Translations under genes and position numbers: made by a program
Notes under the pieces: model-generated
The model's database searches: none
The model's input: the letters and a program-made list of their open reading frames with translations, nothing else
Told to the model about the DNA's origin: nothing
Shown: piece after piece, positions 11,042-21,714 of the stretch
How positions within the stretch are numbered: the stretch's first letter is position 1
Layout: every line of letters starts with the position of its first letter
Source of the DNA: Siphonodentalium dalli
Lineage: Eukaryota > Mollusca > Scaphopoda > Gadilida > Siphonodentaliidae
DNA length: 64,000 nt
Direction: 5' to 3'
Assembly: GCA_032622095.1 (NCBI GenBank)
Contig: CP136064.1
Location: forward strand, 5,387,512 to 5,451,511

Positions 11042-11352
11042 ATGCTAAGCATTCTCAAATGGCCTACTCTCATCAGAAGAAGAGATTTCTCCTCATTCAT
11101 TCCCTCCACAAAATCTGAGACCACCAACTTTTCCGCCCTGTCGACCAACCAAAATACCTCAGCACTTCCTTCTATCCTCGATCAATTTCACTTTGGAATA
11201 GTATCCCAACCGACACTGCCCATATCCAGGACGCATCATTGTTTAAGGAAGCCCTCCACAATTATTTCTATGAACCTGGTACAGGCAAGCAGGACTCCTC
11301 CACAAAACCAACACCAGCCCAATCACCATTGTGCCAAACGAATGGTACCTAA
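11042..11352 (+). pseudogene. LINE reverse-transcriptase C-terminus, frameshifted
   Basis: The tail of a non-LTR retrotransposon ORF2. The first frame reads MLSILKWPTLIRRR, the usual L-x-L-x-W-x-x-L-x-x-RR motif after the LINE thumb region. Near 11090 the homology moves to the frame starting at 11041, which continues as HKI, an in-frame TGA, DHQLFRPVD, then FYPRSISLWNSIP and SLFKEALHNYFY before a stop at 11350-11352. The PRSI..WNSIP and F-K-x-x-L patterns are typical of the last 60 residues of jockey/CR1-like ORF2 proteins. One frameshift and one nonsense codon make it non-functional, and the catalytic domain is absent (5' truncation). Its sequence differs from the LINE remnants at 38.2 and 45.4 kb. 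The clade cannot be fixed from this fragment. Confidence 0.75.
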
Positions 11353-11472
11353 TTTTAATGCTCTTATTTTAATAATAAAAAAATTAAAACAAATTCTATT
11401 ACCAGTATAAACATCTTTTATTCATGTGCCCCCTGATAGTCCTCAGTTCATTGTGGGTATGGGTAAACTGTA

Positions 11473-11929
11473 GCTGATGGGGTCATTGTCACAAGGCATC
11501 AATCACATTCGTAGCCAGCTTATTAAATCGATCACCAATGTAGTCAGCTTTTCGATGGCGATCACATTTGTAGCCAGCTTTTCATGCGAGCCTCAATGAA
11601 CAAGATTAGGTTAATGAGTTGATGGCATGAAAACCAACTTGAATTTTTATTTGAAATTAATTCATCTAATAATCTGAGGTTTCCGACCAATTTCTTTATC
11701 TAGATTGCTCGAATTATATTCCAATATAAGTTGATAAACGAAGTCAGTTTTTGAGCATGACGTCGAAGTCATAGTCACGAACTCGATGACGTCATATTTT
11801 GCACCATATAGAGTATGGAATTAGAAAAGCTGGCTACGAATGTGACCGCCGGAGAAAATCTGGCTACATTTGTGATTAAAAAGCTGGCTACGAATGTGAC
11901 CGGAGCCTTGTGACAATGACCCCATCAGC
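11473..11929. mobile_element. MULE-like foldback with 9-bp TSD TAAACTGTA
   Basis: 457 bp with perfect inverted ends starting GCTGATGGGGTCATTGTCAC (25 bp, then diverging). Perfect 9-bp direct repeats TAAACTGTA flank it (11464-11472, 11930-11938). The subterminal part repeats CACATTCGTAGCCAGCTT and variants several times at both ends. A 9-bp TSD with subterminal repeats suits Mutator-like elements. No transposase. An end fragment recurs at 24151. Confidence 0.85.
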
Positions 11930-11966
11930 TAAACTGTATATGTAGATGGCTCAGTCGGCTGATGAG

Positions 11967-12732
11967 CAAGCCTGAGTATAGTGTGCCTGTCATTTGCAGA
12001 ATGAGGTCCACAGAGGGTGAATTTAGTGATGCTATAACGTAATGTGGGCTAGCGTCACCAAATTTACCCACTGGGGACCTCATTCTGCATGGCCTCATCT
12101 GCTATGGGAGACATAGACTTTAATTGAAGTTCCCAAATGGTGAATATTGTGATGTACACCCATTGGGAACCTCAATTATGCAATGTGTCGTCTGCCAATT
12201 TGGGGATATAGAGAAACTAAACTAAACTAAAAAGGAAATAGAATCTATGTGAAGAAGTTTCTATATAAATTTGACAATAAAGAAACTTTCCAGAGAAGGT
12301 GAGGCCTCAGCAGAATGAGGTCCCCAGAGTGTGAATTTATTGATGCTAGCCCGCTATGCGGGATAGCGTCACTAATTTCACCCTCTGGGGACCTCATTCT
12401 GCAAATGACATGCACACTAAACTCAGACTTGCTCCACAAAATCCGAACGAACCATGTAAACATCACTGACTCTGCTCCTCTAACAAGTTCCCAAATGGTG
12501 AATATTGTGATGTACACCCATTGGGAACCTCAATTATGCAATGTGTCGTCTGCCAATTTGGGGATATGGCAAAACTAAACTATAAAGGAAACAGAATCTA
12601 TGTGAAGAAATTTCTGTATAATTTGATAATAAAGAAACTTTCCGGAGAAGATGAGGCCCAAGCAGAATGAGGTCCCCAATACCCTCTGGGGACCTCATTC
12701 TGCAAATGACAGGCACACTGAACTCAGGCTTG
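11967..12732. mobile_element. Long hAT-A element with 8-bp TSD CTGATGAG
   Basis: 766 bp from CAAGCCTGAGTATAGTGTGC to its complement ending CTCAGGCTTG. Perfect TSD CTGATGAG (11959-11966, 12733-12740) fits nTnnnnAn. Inside are three hAT-A hairpin modules and two direct copies of a block with CCCAAATGGTGAATATTGTG and GTGTCGTCTGCCAATTTGGG. The longest copy here, still without transposase. Confidence 0.92.
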
Positions 12733-12740
12733 CTGATGAG

Positions 12741-13158
12741 CTACAGGCTGATAAAGTTTCGATCATTTCATCAGGAGACATCGCGGGATTTACATGTCAT
12801 GGGAGCCCTTCAGCTTCGGTTTTCATTTCCTGATTCGAGTTAACTCAGGAAATTGTCCCTGTTAGCTGGAAATAGTAATTGGTTTTCTGTTGACAGCTCA
12901 TCATACTAACAACCTGCTCTCAACCACCAGGCACCATCAGGGAAGTCAATAACATTACTCAACGACCTTCACCCCACTCTATCGACCATGAATAACTCTT
13001 ATCGGGGGACCTGCTATATGGTAACGGCTTCATTCAGGTTATTAACATGACAGTCTGAGAGTGTAAAGTGATAAGTGATCCTTCACGCATTATATCATGT
13101 TAGATTAATGTGGATAGGCTCACATTCCCCTATCATCAAAAGGTTGTGTGCTTGTATT
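12741..13158. other. No recognised feature
   Basis: Apparently unique sequence; no long frame, hairpin or repeat seen. Confidence 0.5.
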
Positions 13159-13251
13159 GGGGGGGGGGAGGGGTTGGTGTGTATTTGTGGGGGGGGGGGG
13201 GTATTTGTGTGCATGTGGGGGAGTGATTATGATCTGGGGGGGGGGGGGGGT
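13159..13251 (+). repeat. G-run cluster
   Basis: Several runs of 8 to 16 G, interrupted by short T/A-containing linkers, lie on the plus strand. Four or more G-tracts within 100 bp could form a G-quadruplex. Run lengths are prone to sequencing error. Confidence 0.8.
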
Positions 13252-14006
13252 TAGTAAAACAATGTTCAAGACCTTATACTAGCGCGTGGGGTTTTAAAGA
13301 GATGGAAAATCAGTTGTTTTTTTATTTTCAAGCCGTTTTTTTTACTGAAGACGCCTGAATGACATGTATGACAATTTAAAAGGTATTTTAAATACAAATG
13401 AACTTTGTCTATGACCCATGAAAAACTAAGAGGAGCCATTATTCCTCATTTGCCCACAGGCGAACAGTGTAATGTCCAAAATATAAATAGTAACATTTCT
13501 TGTCCCACATTTGGAATGAGAATCACCACATGGAAGACATTATTGTGTCGGATTCTGTCTTTACTGTCCAATTATTTCATATGCTGATAGCCTCGCTAGT
13601 TTAGAGGGAGAACAATAATTATTTTTAGTATATACTAGCTGATGTGTCCGACTTTGACCCGGCTATTTAGGGATATCTTTGTGATCGCCTCCATCTGGGC
13701 AGAATATACAGCTATTGAGAAAACTATGGACAATGAGGGATTGATCAAATAATTCAAAGTGACAACATTGATTTTTTTTTTAATACTGAGCAAACAATGT
13801 TGAAAAGTATTAGGAGAAAGAAAAAAACTATTGTTTGATTGGTCCAGAAACATGCCTATATGAGCATATATGAGGTTAAGGTCAAGGACATGGTCGCACA
13901 TGAAATTGGACCCGCCCATATTGTTCCCAGGATCAAAGTAGAACTACATACCAAATTTGAGTCGGATTGGTCGAGCAGTTTTTCGAGTCTATAACACACA
14001 TACATA
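13252..14006. other. Diverged dispersed repeat (approx. 13640-13995), no gene
   Basis: From 13640 the phrases GATGTGTCCGACTTTGACCC, AAATTTGAGTCGGATTGGTC and GAGCAGTTTTTCGAGTCTAT have the style of a dispersed animal repeat. No second copy in the window. The remainder is unassigned. Confidence 0.4.
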
Positions 14007-14160
14007 CAGTAATGCCCTAAATAATCGACTCCTTAACAACAGCAGAATTATGGGTAATTTTTCAGGATTTAGTCGGAAATATGGCTTGTTGCTCACTGAG
14101 AGCTTTCCGATGAATGGCAACTGAGAGCTTTCAGATAAATGGCAACAAGCCATATTTCCG
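14007..14160. mobile_element. Family C MITE, right half lost
   Basis: Starts CAGTAATGCCCTAAATAATC after TA, runs through the TTTCAGGATTTAGTCGGAAA arm and the loop, then stops inside the right arm (CCATATTTCCG) without the terminal repeat. Confidence 0.8.
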
Positions 14161-14222
14161 GGCGTACAAAAATGCTTGATTTTATAATACATCCCCTCCC
14201 AACCCTATTTTTAGTCCCCTCC

Positions 14223-14611
14223 TTAACCCTTTACCCAACAAACCGGCCAAAACAAGCTTCAACAGCCTAAAATATCTTGGGAATGTCTCAATAGAACCAT
14301 ACAAATATGGATATCATTGGAACCGGCTCCTTGACCACATTGTGATAGTTACAGTTATACCCTGTGCCAATGCATTCTCTTATATATGCGAGTCGACCAT
14401 AGGTCACCTCGCATATATAAGAGAATGCATTGGCCTAAAAAAAATATTTTTTAACACTTTTTACCATTTTTTCTTACATTCTTTAACAATTTTATAATTT
14501 TTAATGTGTTAAGCCAATGCATTCTCTTATATATGCGAGGCGACCTATGGTCGACTCGCATATATAAGAGAATGCATTGGCACAGGGCCAATCTGTTGGG
14601 TAAAGGGTTAA
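14223..14611. mobile_element. TTAA-1 element
   Basis: TTAACCCTTTACCCAACAAA to GTTGGGTAAAGGGTTAA with both hairpins and the AT-rich spacer. Same orientation as the 6077 copy; internal CCGGCC palindrome shortened. Confidence 0.9.
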
Positions 14612-15374
14612 TTCTTTTTTTATTTGGATATTTTTTTCATGCCTTAACCATCAAATTACATTTGAATGACCCATTAACCAGTCTTTTTGATCAAATTCGA
14701 CATCTAAATCACCTTGTATTATATAAGATAGGATACTGCTTTAATATCTAGAACTGTCCATTTTCTTAGGAAGAATAAAATAAAAAAAAAAAAAATCTAG
14801 CAATTTATTTATATTGGTCTAAAGTAGGTTTTGTATGTTGTTGTTGTAACTTGAGTGTCTGGAATGTCTGGAACACTCAATACATCTTTAAGTCATAACC
14901 GAAGAAAACAAACAAATCGCGGGCCAAGAGGCGAAAATATTGTTCATCATATTATGAGTTGTCAATGAAAACAAATGGGTCGCGTCTGACAAGCGAGAAT
15001 ATTGTTCATCATATCGTGAGACGGCACGTGCGATACCAGACGGATTCTCCTGGCTGGTATTATATGAGAATGATAATAGTGTCGGCATCGATTAACGCAC
15101 GCCGGAAATGGCAGTCATTCAAGCACAAATTATGTAATCTATCCCCTCCATTAAGTCGCTCCGTAATTGAAAAGACATTATTGACCTGTGGATCATCTGT
15201 TCATTCGATTGGATATTAACGGACACAAATTTAATTTGTTGGTTTATGAACTGGCAACAACTTTTTTTACAGTTATTCACCAAAATAAAACCATTTTTTT
15301 GCCCATGATATCCAGTTTGTATAAAACTTCTCACCAACACATTCTATCAGTCATAAAAACATGGAGAAATGAGA
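14612..15374. other. No recognised gene
   Basis: Includes a diverged direct duplication with AATATTGTTCATCATAT near 14936 and 14999, and AATTGAAAAGACATTATTGAC near 15165, which recurs near 18438. No coding signature. Confidence 0.5.
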
Positions 15375-15771
15375 TTAACCCTTTACCCAACAAACCGGCC
15401 AAAACCAGCCAAATAAAGCTTCAACAGCCTAAAATATCTTCGGTCTGTCTCAATAGAACCATACAAATATGGATATCATTGGAATCGGCTCTTTGACCAC
15501 ATTGTGATAGTTACAGTTATGCCCTGTGCCAATGCATTCTCTTATATATGCGAGTCGACCATAGGTCGCCTCGCATATATAAGAGAATGCATTGGCCTAA
15601 AAAACACTTTTTAACACTTTTTACCATTTTTTCTTACATTCTTTATCAATTTTATAATTTTTAATGTGTTAAGCCAATGCATTCTCTTATATATGCGAGG
15701 CGACCTATGGTCGACTCGCATATATAAGAGAATCCATTGGCACAGGGCCCTTCTGTTGGGTAAAGGGTTAA
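15375..15771. mobile_element. TTAA-1 element
   Basis: Complete copy with TTAACCCTTTACCCAACAAA and GTTGGGTAAAGGGTTAA ends, two hairpins and spacer. One hairpin base differs (AGAATCCATTGG). Confidence 0.9.
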
Positions 15772-15835
15772 TTTAGATATTAATGTGTTGGTTTGATTTA
15801 TTATGTTATGATATTAGTGTCGGCACCGTTTAACA

Positions 15836-16479
15836 CAGGGACCAGCCATGAGGGAGACTTGGGAGACAGGGACCAGCCATGAGGGAGACTTGGGAGACAG
15901 GGACCAGCCATGAGGGCGACTTGGGAGACAGGGACCAGCCATGAGGGAGACTTGGGAGACAGGGACCAGCCATGAGGGAGACTTGGGAGACAGGGACCAG
16001 CCATGAGGGAGACTTGGGAGACAGGGACCAGCCATGAGGGAGACTTGGGAGACAGGGACCAGCCATGAGGGAGACTTGGGAGACAGGGACCAGCCATGAG
16101 GGAGACTTGGGAGACAGGGACCAGCCATGAGGGAGACAGGGACCAGCCATGAGGGAGACTTGGGAGACAGGGACCAGCCATGAGGGAGACTTGGGAGATA
16201 GGGACCAGCCATGAGGGAGACTTGGGAGACAGGGACCAGCCATGAGGGAGACTTGGGAGACAGGGACCAGCCATGAGGGCGACTTGGGAGACAGGGACCA
16301 GCCATGAGGGAGACTTGGGAGACAGGGACCAGCCATGAGGGCGACTTGGGAGACAGGGACCAGCCATGAGGGCGACTTGGGAGACAGGAACCAGCCATGA
16401 GGGAGACTTGGGAGACAGGGACCAGCCATGAGGGAGACTTGGGAGACAGGGACCAGCCATGAGGGAGACTTGGGAGACA
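15836..16479. repeat. 31-bp minisatellite, about 21 copies
   Basis: Unit CAGGGACCAGCCATGAGGGA + GACTTGGGAGA (31 bp); one unit is shortened to 22 bp. Because 31 is not a multiple of three and the unit lacks minus-strand stops, all three minus frames stay open and give a repeated GWSLSPKSPSWLVPV-like peptide. I treat these as non-coding. Relatives lie at 35719, 50281 and, by shared core, 17385. Confidence 0.95.
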
Positions 16480-16554
16480 TCTTCTTCTTAAAATGTGTCA
16501 CTTCTCCGTATTTTTGTCACGGGTGAAGTGACATCTATCTCATATACCAGTATG

Positions 16555-16860
16555 ATTGATTGATTGATTGATTGGGGTTTATTGTCACTTTAGCCACTAA
16601 GGCCATATCACGACATTGCCAGTTTTAGTGGTGGAGGAAATCCGCACACTTGCGACTAATCTAACAGTGATTTCAATGGCTGATAAACTCGTCAACCATG
16701 TGCGGCAAACCACCGACCATCGGCGAGTAACTGGCAATTCCACCAGATAACGATTTCGAGTTACAAAGTCCACAATGGATTTGAACCCTTATCGCCAGCG
16801 CTGGAGGGCGAAACGGCTTGGAGTGGTACCCCTAACCGATTGAGCCACCGAGGCCCCCTG
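16555..16860 (-). mobile_element. tRNA-derived SINE with 14-bp TSD
   Basis: On the minus strand it starts CAGGGGGCCTCGGTGGCTCA. An RNA polymerase III box A TGGCTCAATCGG lies at 16836-16847 and a box B GGTTCAAATCC at 16777-16787. The body contains GATATGGCCTTAGTGGCTAA and the 3' tail is (AATC)n. Perfect 14-bp target duplications CATATACCAGTATG (16541-16554, 16861-16874) show LINE-mediated insertion. Box spacing matches a tRNA head. The SINE family name is not assigned. Confidence 0.93.
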
Positions 16861-16987
16861 CATATACCAGTATGCATGTGTCCCAACATCATATTTAAAG
16901 TATATTTACTGATTATAATGGTGTTCTTACTCGCTATAATGGTTCTAAATATGGGCTCTTGTGTTGCATGATACTTATTGAATCATA

Positions 16988-17239
16988 CAGTAATGCCCTA
17001 AATAATCGACTCCTTAACCACAGCAGAATTATGGGCAATTTTTCAGGATTTAGTTGGAAATATGGCCTGTTGCCATTCATCGGAAAGCTCTCACTCAGTG
17101 GCTTGTTGCCATTCATCGGAAATCTCTCACTTAGTGAGAGCTTTCCGATGAATGGCAACAAGCCATATTTCCGACTAAATTCTAAAAAATTACCAATAAT
17201 TATTCTGTGGTTAAGAAGTCGATAATTAGGGCATTACTG
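16988..17239. mobile_element. Family C MITE (Tc1/mariner-like), TA TSD
   Basis: CAGTAATGCCCTAAATAATC to its complement ending GGGCATTACTG, flanked by TA (16986-16987, 17240-17241). The arms include TTTCAGGATTTAG and CCATTCATCGGAAAGCTCTC, the latter duplicated around the loop. The related empty site at 36.56 kb supports TA duplication. CAGT ends plus TA suit Tc1/mariner. Confidence 0.9.
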
Positions 17240-17384
17240 TAGAATGGTGATGTTGGGGTGTATATGGAGCTTCAGACATTGTTATGGTACTTCTCCTTGA
17301 CAACAGTCCACTTCTCTGGGTTCTCCCTAATAACCAAACAAGGACAAGTGACTTCTCCCAATTTGAAACCTCTAGGCTAGTCCA

Positions 17385-17907
17385 TGTGTACCGGTCTAGA
17401 CAGAAATGACTTCCAGTCTAGTTAGAAGCGACTTCTCCCAATTTGAAACCTCCAGGCTGGTCCCTGTGTACCAGTCTAGATAGAAGTGACTTCTCCCAAT
17501 TTAAAACATCTGGGCTGGTCCCTGTGTACCGGTCTAGATAGATGTGACTTCTCTCTATTTGAAACCTCTAGGCTGGTCCCTGTGTACTGGTCTAGACAGA
17601 AATTATTTCTCCCTATTGGAAACCTCTGGGCTGGTCCCTGTGTACCAGTCTAGATAGAAATGATTTCTCCTAATTTGAAACCTGTAGGCTGGTCCCTGTG
17701 CACCAGTCTAGATAGAAATGACTTCTCCCTATTTGAAACCTCTGGGCTGGTCCCTGTGTACCAGTCTAGATAGAAATGATTTCTCCCTATTTGAAACATG
17801 TAGGCTGGTCCCTGTGTACCAGTCTAGATAGAAATGATTTCTCCCTATTTGAAACCTATTTGAAACATGTAGGCTGGTCCCTGTGTACCGGTCTGGGCTG
17901 GTCCCTG
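17385..17907. repeat. 58-bp minisatellite, about 9 copies
   Basis: Unit with GTCTAGATAGAAATGACTTC, TCCCTATTTGAAACCTCT and GGCTGGTCCCTGTGTACC. The GGCTGGTCCCTGT core is the complement of the 31-bp unit core ACAGGGACCAGCC. Forms the right flank of the M core. A single ancestral-looking copy sits at 36656-36700. Confidence 0.9.
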
Positions 17908-17919
17908 GATCAACACAAG

Positions 17920-18367
17920 CAAGCCTGCAAATAGCGTGTCTGTCATTTGCAGAATGAGGTCCCCAGAGGGTGAATTTAGTGACGCTATCCCGCATAGCGG
18001 GCTAGCATCACTAAATTCACCCTCTGGGGACCTCATTCTGCTTAGGCCCTCAACTGCTGCGGTAGATCAAGGATCAGAATGAAGTTCCCCAGTTGAAGTT
18101 GGTGCGCGCTGATGATCACCCATTGGGCACCTCAATTATGGATTTTACCTTCTGCAAATTAGGGGATATAGAAACTGCCAGACAGGAAAAGATAACTAAA
18201 ACAATGTTAATTTGATACTATATACTTCCCAGAAGATGAGGCCTAAGCAGAATGAGGTCCCAGGAGGTGAATTTGGTGATGCTAGCCCGCTCTGCGGGAT
18301 AGCATCACTAAATTCACCTTCTGGGGACCTCATTCAGCAAATGACAGGCACGCTATTTGCAGACTTG
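17920..18367. mobile_element. hAT-A element with 8-bp TSD AACACAAG
   Basis: CAAGCCTGCAAATAGCGTGT to TATTTGCAGACTTG with perfect TSD AACACAAG (17912-17919, 18368-18375). Two hairpin modules flank a GGGCACCTCAATTATGGATT block. Same subtype as 59817. Confidence 0.9.
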
Positions 18368-18539
18368 AACACAAGCCGGAGATGGTCGTCATTCAAGCAG
18401 AATTTACGTAATCCATCCTCTCCATTAAGTCGCTTCGTAATTGAAAAGACATTATTGACCCGTGGAGCTTTTGTTGATTCAATTGGATGTTACAGAGAAA
18501 TAGTTTTAAACTCCGGAAATAAGACTATTTCATTCGTGG

Positions 18540-18670
18540 TATAACGCAGACATGATCTGTCGATATATAATTACAGGATTAACCTTCATATAGTGATATC
18601 TTAAAATAGCTTGGGCTAAAAATATAGAAGATATTACCAGGCAAATGAATTAATGCTAATTAAGAAATAA
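18540..18670 (+). repeat. Dispersed repeat H, partial
   Basis: TATAACGCAGACATGATCTG, CATATAGTGATATCTTAAAA and AGAAGATATTACCAGGCA match 20335-20590. Truncated and diverged. Confidence 0.6.
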
Positions 18671-18779
18671 CTCTCGTTTCGTTTAAGGTTATGCAGTAAT
18701 GACCGAACAGATTGAAAAAAATTCTTTAACGTGCTTACGCATGCTATAGTAAATTTTTCTCACAATCTTTAATCCGACA

Positions 18780-19150
18780 TACAGGCTCATAACCATAACC
18801 CAATAAGACATCCAGGCTCATATCCATAACCTAATCTGTTAACCAGATTCATCGACAACCAGGCTCATAACCATATCCTAATGAGATATCCAGATTCATA
18901 ACCATATCCTAATGAGATATCCAGATTCATAACCATATCCTAATGAGATATCCAGATTCATAACCATATCCTAATGAGATATCCAGATTCATAACCATAT
19001 CCTAATGATATCCAGATTCATAACCATATCCTAATGAGATATCCAGATTCATAACCATATCCTAATGAGATATCAAGATTCATAACCATATCCTAATGAG
19101 ATATCCAGATTCATAACCATATCCCAATCAGACAACAAGACTCATAACCC
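18780..19150. repeat. 31-bp minisatellite of ATAACCATATCCTAATGAGA
   Basis: About 11 copies of ATAACCATATCCTAATGAGA + TATCCAGATTC, more degenerate at both ends; one copy lacks a GA. Unrelated in sequence to the GACAGGGACCAGCC minisatellite despite the same period. Confidence 0.92.
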
Positions 19151-20334
19151 ATTCCAAAATGTATATATATGTGTGCGTAGAGCCCGAAGCCACCGTCGCA
19201 CGCTGCCGCCGCCAGCCATATTGGCCACAAGTCGTCGCCAGCCATATTATCTCTAACGCCAGCCACATGAAAAAACTCCGCTGCCGGCATTGTAAAATGG
19301 CTGACTCGTGTGCATGGGCTTATATGTCAAGCACAACTGTACTGTTAATCAACTTAATCGCAAAGAACTAAACCGCATTGCATAATATTGCCATACTCCC
19401 ATGGACACGGCATAGTTATATATATATGTTATCAGAACACCCGGGCCTCTCAATGTGGAATAGACTATTCCAATGCATGGGTAAAACTCAGTCTCAGACA
19501 TCACTGGCATTTGTCAATATATGCACATAACGTGCAGGAGAGAATAGAAAATAGTTTGAAATATTATATCATTACTATCGGATTCATCATTCAATGATGC
19601 ATACATATATCTCAAGATGCCAGTGAATGGCAGTGATGATAGCAGTCTGAAGTCGACAGAAGTCCCAAATGTAACTTATATACCAATTAGATGGGAAACT
19701 ACATAGTACATTCCTGCCAACTGGGGATTAGGAAAATTTCGGAAACGAAAATACGCTGAATTATATAAATCTCAGGCGGCTGAGCCGCCATATTTCATCA
19801 GCCACAAATGTCGCGACTGAGCCGACTTAGCTAGCTAACCAGCCATGAAATTGGTTGAGCCAGCCGCGAAAACTATTTGTCGTGGCTTCCGGGTCTATGT
19901 GTGAGGCTCAAAATTGAGAAAAAGAGTGCAAAAGTAGTAAATTACACACTAGAACCATAAATTTCAATGATTGAAATATATATACGCATTTCATTATGTG
20001 TTTCTCGGATATTTAGCAGCGAACCAGTTAAGTTTCGATTTAATTTTTATCTTTGCACATGTTAGCATGTGTCTTGTTGATTTATCTAGGTTCTTATGCA
20101 CTGAGGGTTAGCAGTACGGTTATTGGCAAGGCAGTCCAACCCGAAGGAATTATGATGCAACATCGAAATTACATTTTAAATCGTAAGAAGTATCGAAAAT
20201 CAATGGCTCCCATCTAGAGATCACCCTGAAGAACCATATGAAATTTGGTGATGATCGGATGAGAGATGTGACCTGTAGGGAATTTTTTTGCCGACGGGTG
20301 GATGGACGCACAGATGGATGCCAACCCATGCCAA
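19151..20334. other. No recognised gene; GACGG-type fragment at 20215-20330
   Basis: Inexact short repeats (CCGTCGC/GCCAGCCATATT near 19190-19265; GAGCC/CAGCC near 19780-19870). At 20215 GATCACCCTGAAGAACCATA and CGACGGGTGGATGGACGCAC are a diverged end of the dispersed GACGGACGG-type repeat. Confidence 0.5.
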
Positions 20335-20590
20335 TATCCCCAACACTTCATAAGACATTAAAAGCCCTTGTGATGATGATCATCCACACCAAATTTAGAT
20401 CAACAAACAAGGAAAATGCAATAAGACAAGACTATCCATTTCATGTTATAACGCTGACACGATCTCTCGTTACCCAAGTCAATCCTCATATAGTGATACC
20501 TAAAAATAACCATGGCTATATACGGAAGATATCATTACGAGGCAGACAATCTCTCCTAGCAAGAAGTAAATGTCATGTATGTCACATGTA
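20335..20590 (+). repeat. Dispersed repeat H
   Basis: Best copy of H: CATTAAAAGCCCTTGTGATG, TCCATTTCATGTTATAACGC, CTAAAAATAACCATGGCTAT and CAATCTCTCCTAGCAAGAAG. Other copies at 18540, 21400 and 23885. The 149-codon open frame crossing it is not conserved in the other copies. Confidence 0.75.
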
Positions 20591-20925
20591 CTATATCAAA
20601 CTCCATGCAGGGTTTACCTCCCTTGAGTTAAGTGCCGACTTTGGGAGTCATAAATCAAGTGTTAGCAAATATGGGAACCTTTTTTAACTGTTCAAAATGA
20701 CCTTTTTTTGGCTATTCAACTTTACTTTGGTATGTACATTTCAAGTCTCTTTTCAAATTTCTGTAAACTGCTCCTGGATCATGCATCACAACTTTTACCA
20801 TGATGGACGAGGAAACCAGAACCTATACAAATTGGGCACCAAAACCATAAAACATCCAATTCCTTTAATATGTCTTACAGCTACTCTCCTCTTCCATCAC
20901 GATACACATATGCACCTATTTTATA

Positions 20926-21144
20926 CAGTAATGCCCTAATTAATCGACTCCCTTACCACAGCAGAATTATGGGTAACTTTAATTTTCAGGATTTAGTCGG
21001 AAATATGGCTTGTTGCCATTCATCGGAAAGCTCTCCCCGAGAGCTTTCCGATGAATGGCAACAACCCATATTTCCGACTAAATCCTGAAATGTTACCCAT
21101 AATTCTGCTGTGGTTAAAGGAGTCAATTAATTAGAGCATTACTG
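20926..21144. mobile_element. Family C MITE between 45-bp direct repeats
   Basis: CAGTAATGCCCTAATTAATC ... GAGCATTACTG with TA on both sides. The 45 bp before it (CTCTCCTCTTCCATCACGAT...TTTTATA) recur directly after it with two changes, so the element sits between longer duplicates than a TA target would give. Confidence 0.88.
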
Positions 21145-21399
21145 TACTTTCCTCTTCCATCATGATACACATATGCACCTATTTTATACATATCACGTGA
21201 AATATTTTATGTATGATGACAGAATAATCAGCCATTTTACTGTCCTGTATTCATTTGTTGACTTTTAGATAGCCGAGAGTTCCCTCTCGGTTACCAGTCG
21301 ACCCTTCATTCTAGTATTTTCCTGCTATTCCAGGGGGTGGGCCTTTGTGGTTTTTGCACACATCCAGCTTGGAGTTATTAGATCTGACATATCCTTTGC

Positions 21400-21650
21400 C
21401 TTGTCTGGCATAAACTTTAAAACAAAGAAGGAAAATACAATAAGACTATCCATTACCCTGCATGGAGCCCCACACATATATAATAAGACTATCCATTTCA
21501 TGTAATAACCCGGACATGATCTCTCGTTATGAGAATTAATCCTCATGTGATACCTAAAAATAGCCATGGCTATATATGGAAGATATAATTAGGAGGCAGA
21601 CAATCTCTCCTGCATAGGAAGTAAATGCCATCTATCTCATGTAATAGTAT
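21400..21650 (+). repeat. Dispersed repeat H, rearranged
   Basis: AAGACTATCCATTTCATGTA and CCATGGCTATATATGGAAGA match H. An internal partial duplication repeats AATAAGACTATCCATT around a GGAGCCCCACACATATATAA insert. Confidence 0.65.
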
Positions 21651-21679
21651 ATAGATAATGCATGACTGTGCGTGGTATA

Positions 21680-21714
21680 GTCACTAAATTCACCCTCTGG
21701 GGACCTCATTCTGA
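21680..21714. mobile_element. hAT-A fragment
   Basis: TCACTAAATTCACCCTCTGG + GGACCTCATTCTG is one arm of the hAT-A hairpin, isolated. Confidence 0.7.

Larger units (their letters stand above)
16480..17384. mobile_element. M core, copy 1 (interrupted by a SINE and a C MITE)
   Basis: Between a 31-bp and a 58-bp minisatellite. Starts CTTCTTCTTAAAATGTG, contains CACTTCTCCGTATTTTTGTC and CATATTTAAAGTATATTTAC, and ends TCCACTTCTC. It aligns with 36384-36700 once the SINE (16555-16860) and MITE (16988-17239) are removed. Its TTAA at 16488-16491 is the empty counterpart of the TTAA-1 insertion at 36033-36383. Confidence 0.85.

Noticed and set aside
15801-16501. Three overlapping minus-strand frames of about 200 codons with PHGWSLSPKSPSWLVPV repeats
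   Set aside because: All three frames are open because the 31-bp unit has no minus-strand stop. The composition is set by the minisatellite and the homologous arrays do not preserve a frame.
20238-20687. 149-codon plus-strand frame
   Set aside because: It crosses from a GACGG-type fragment into repeat H. The H copies at 21400 and 23885 do not keep the frame, and no domain is visible.
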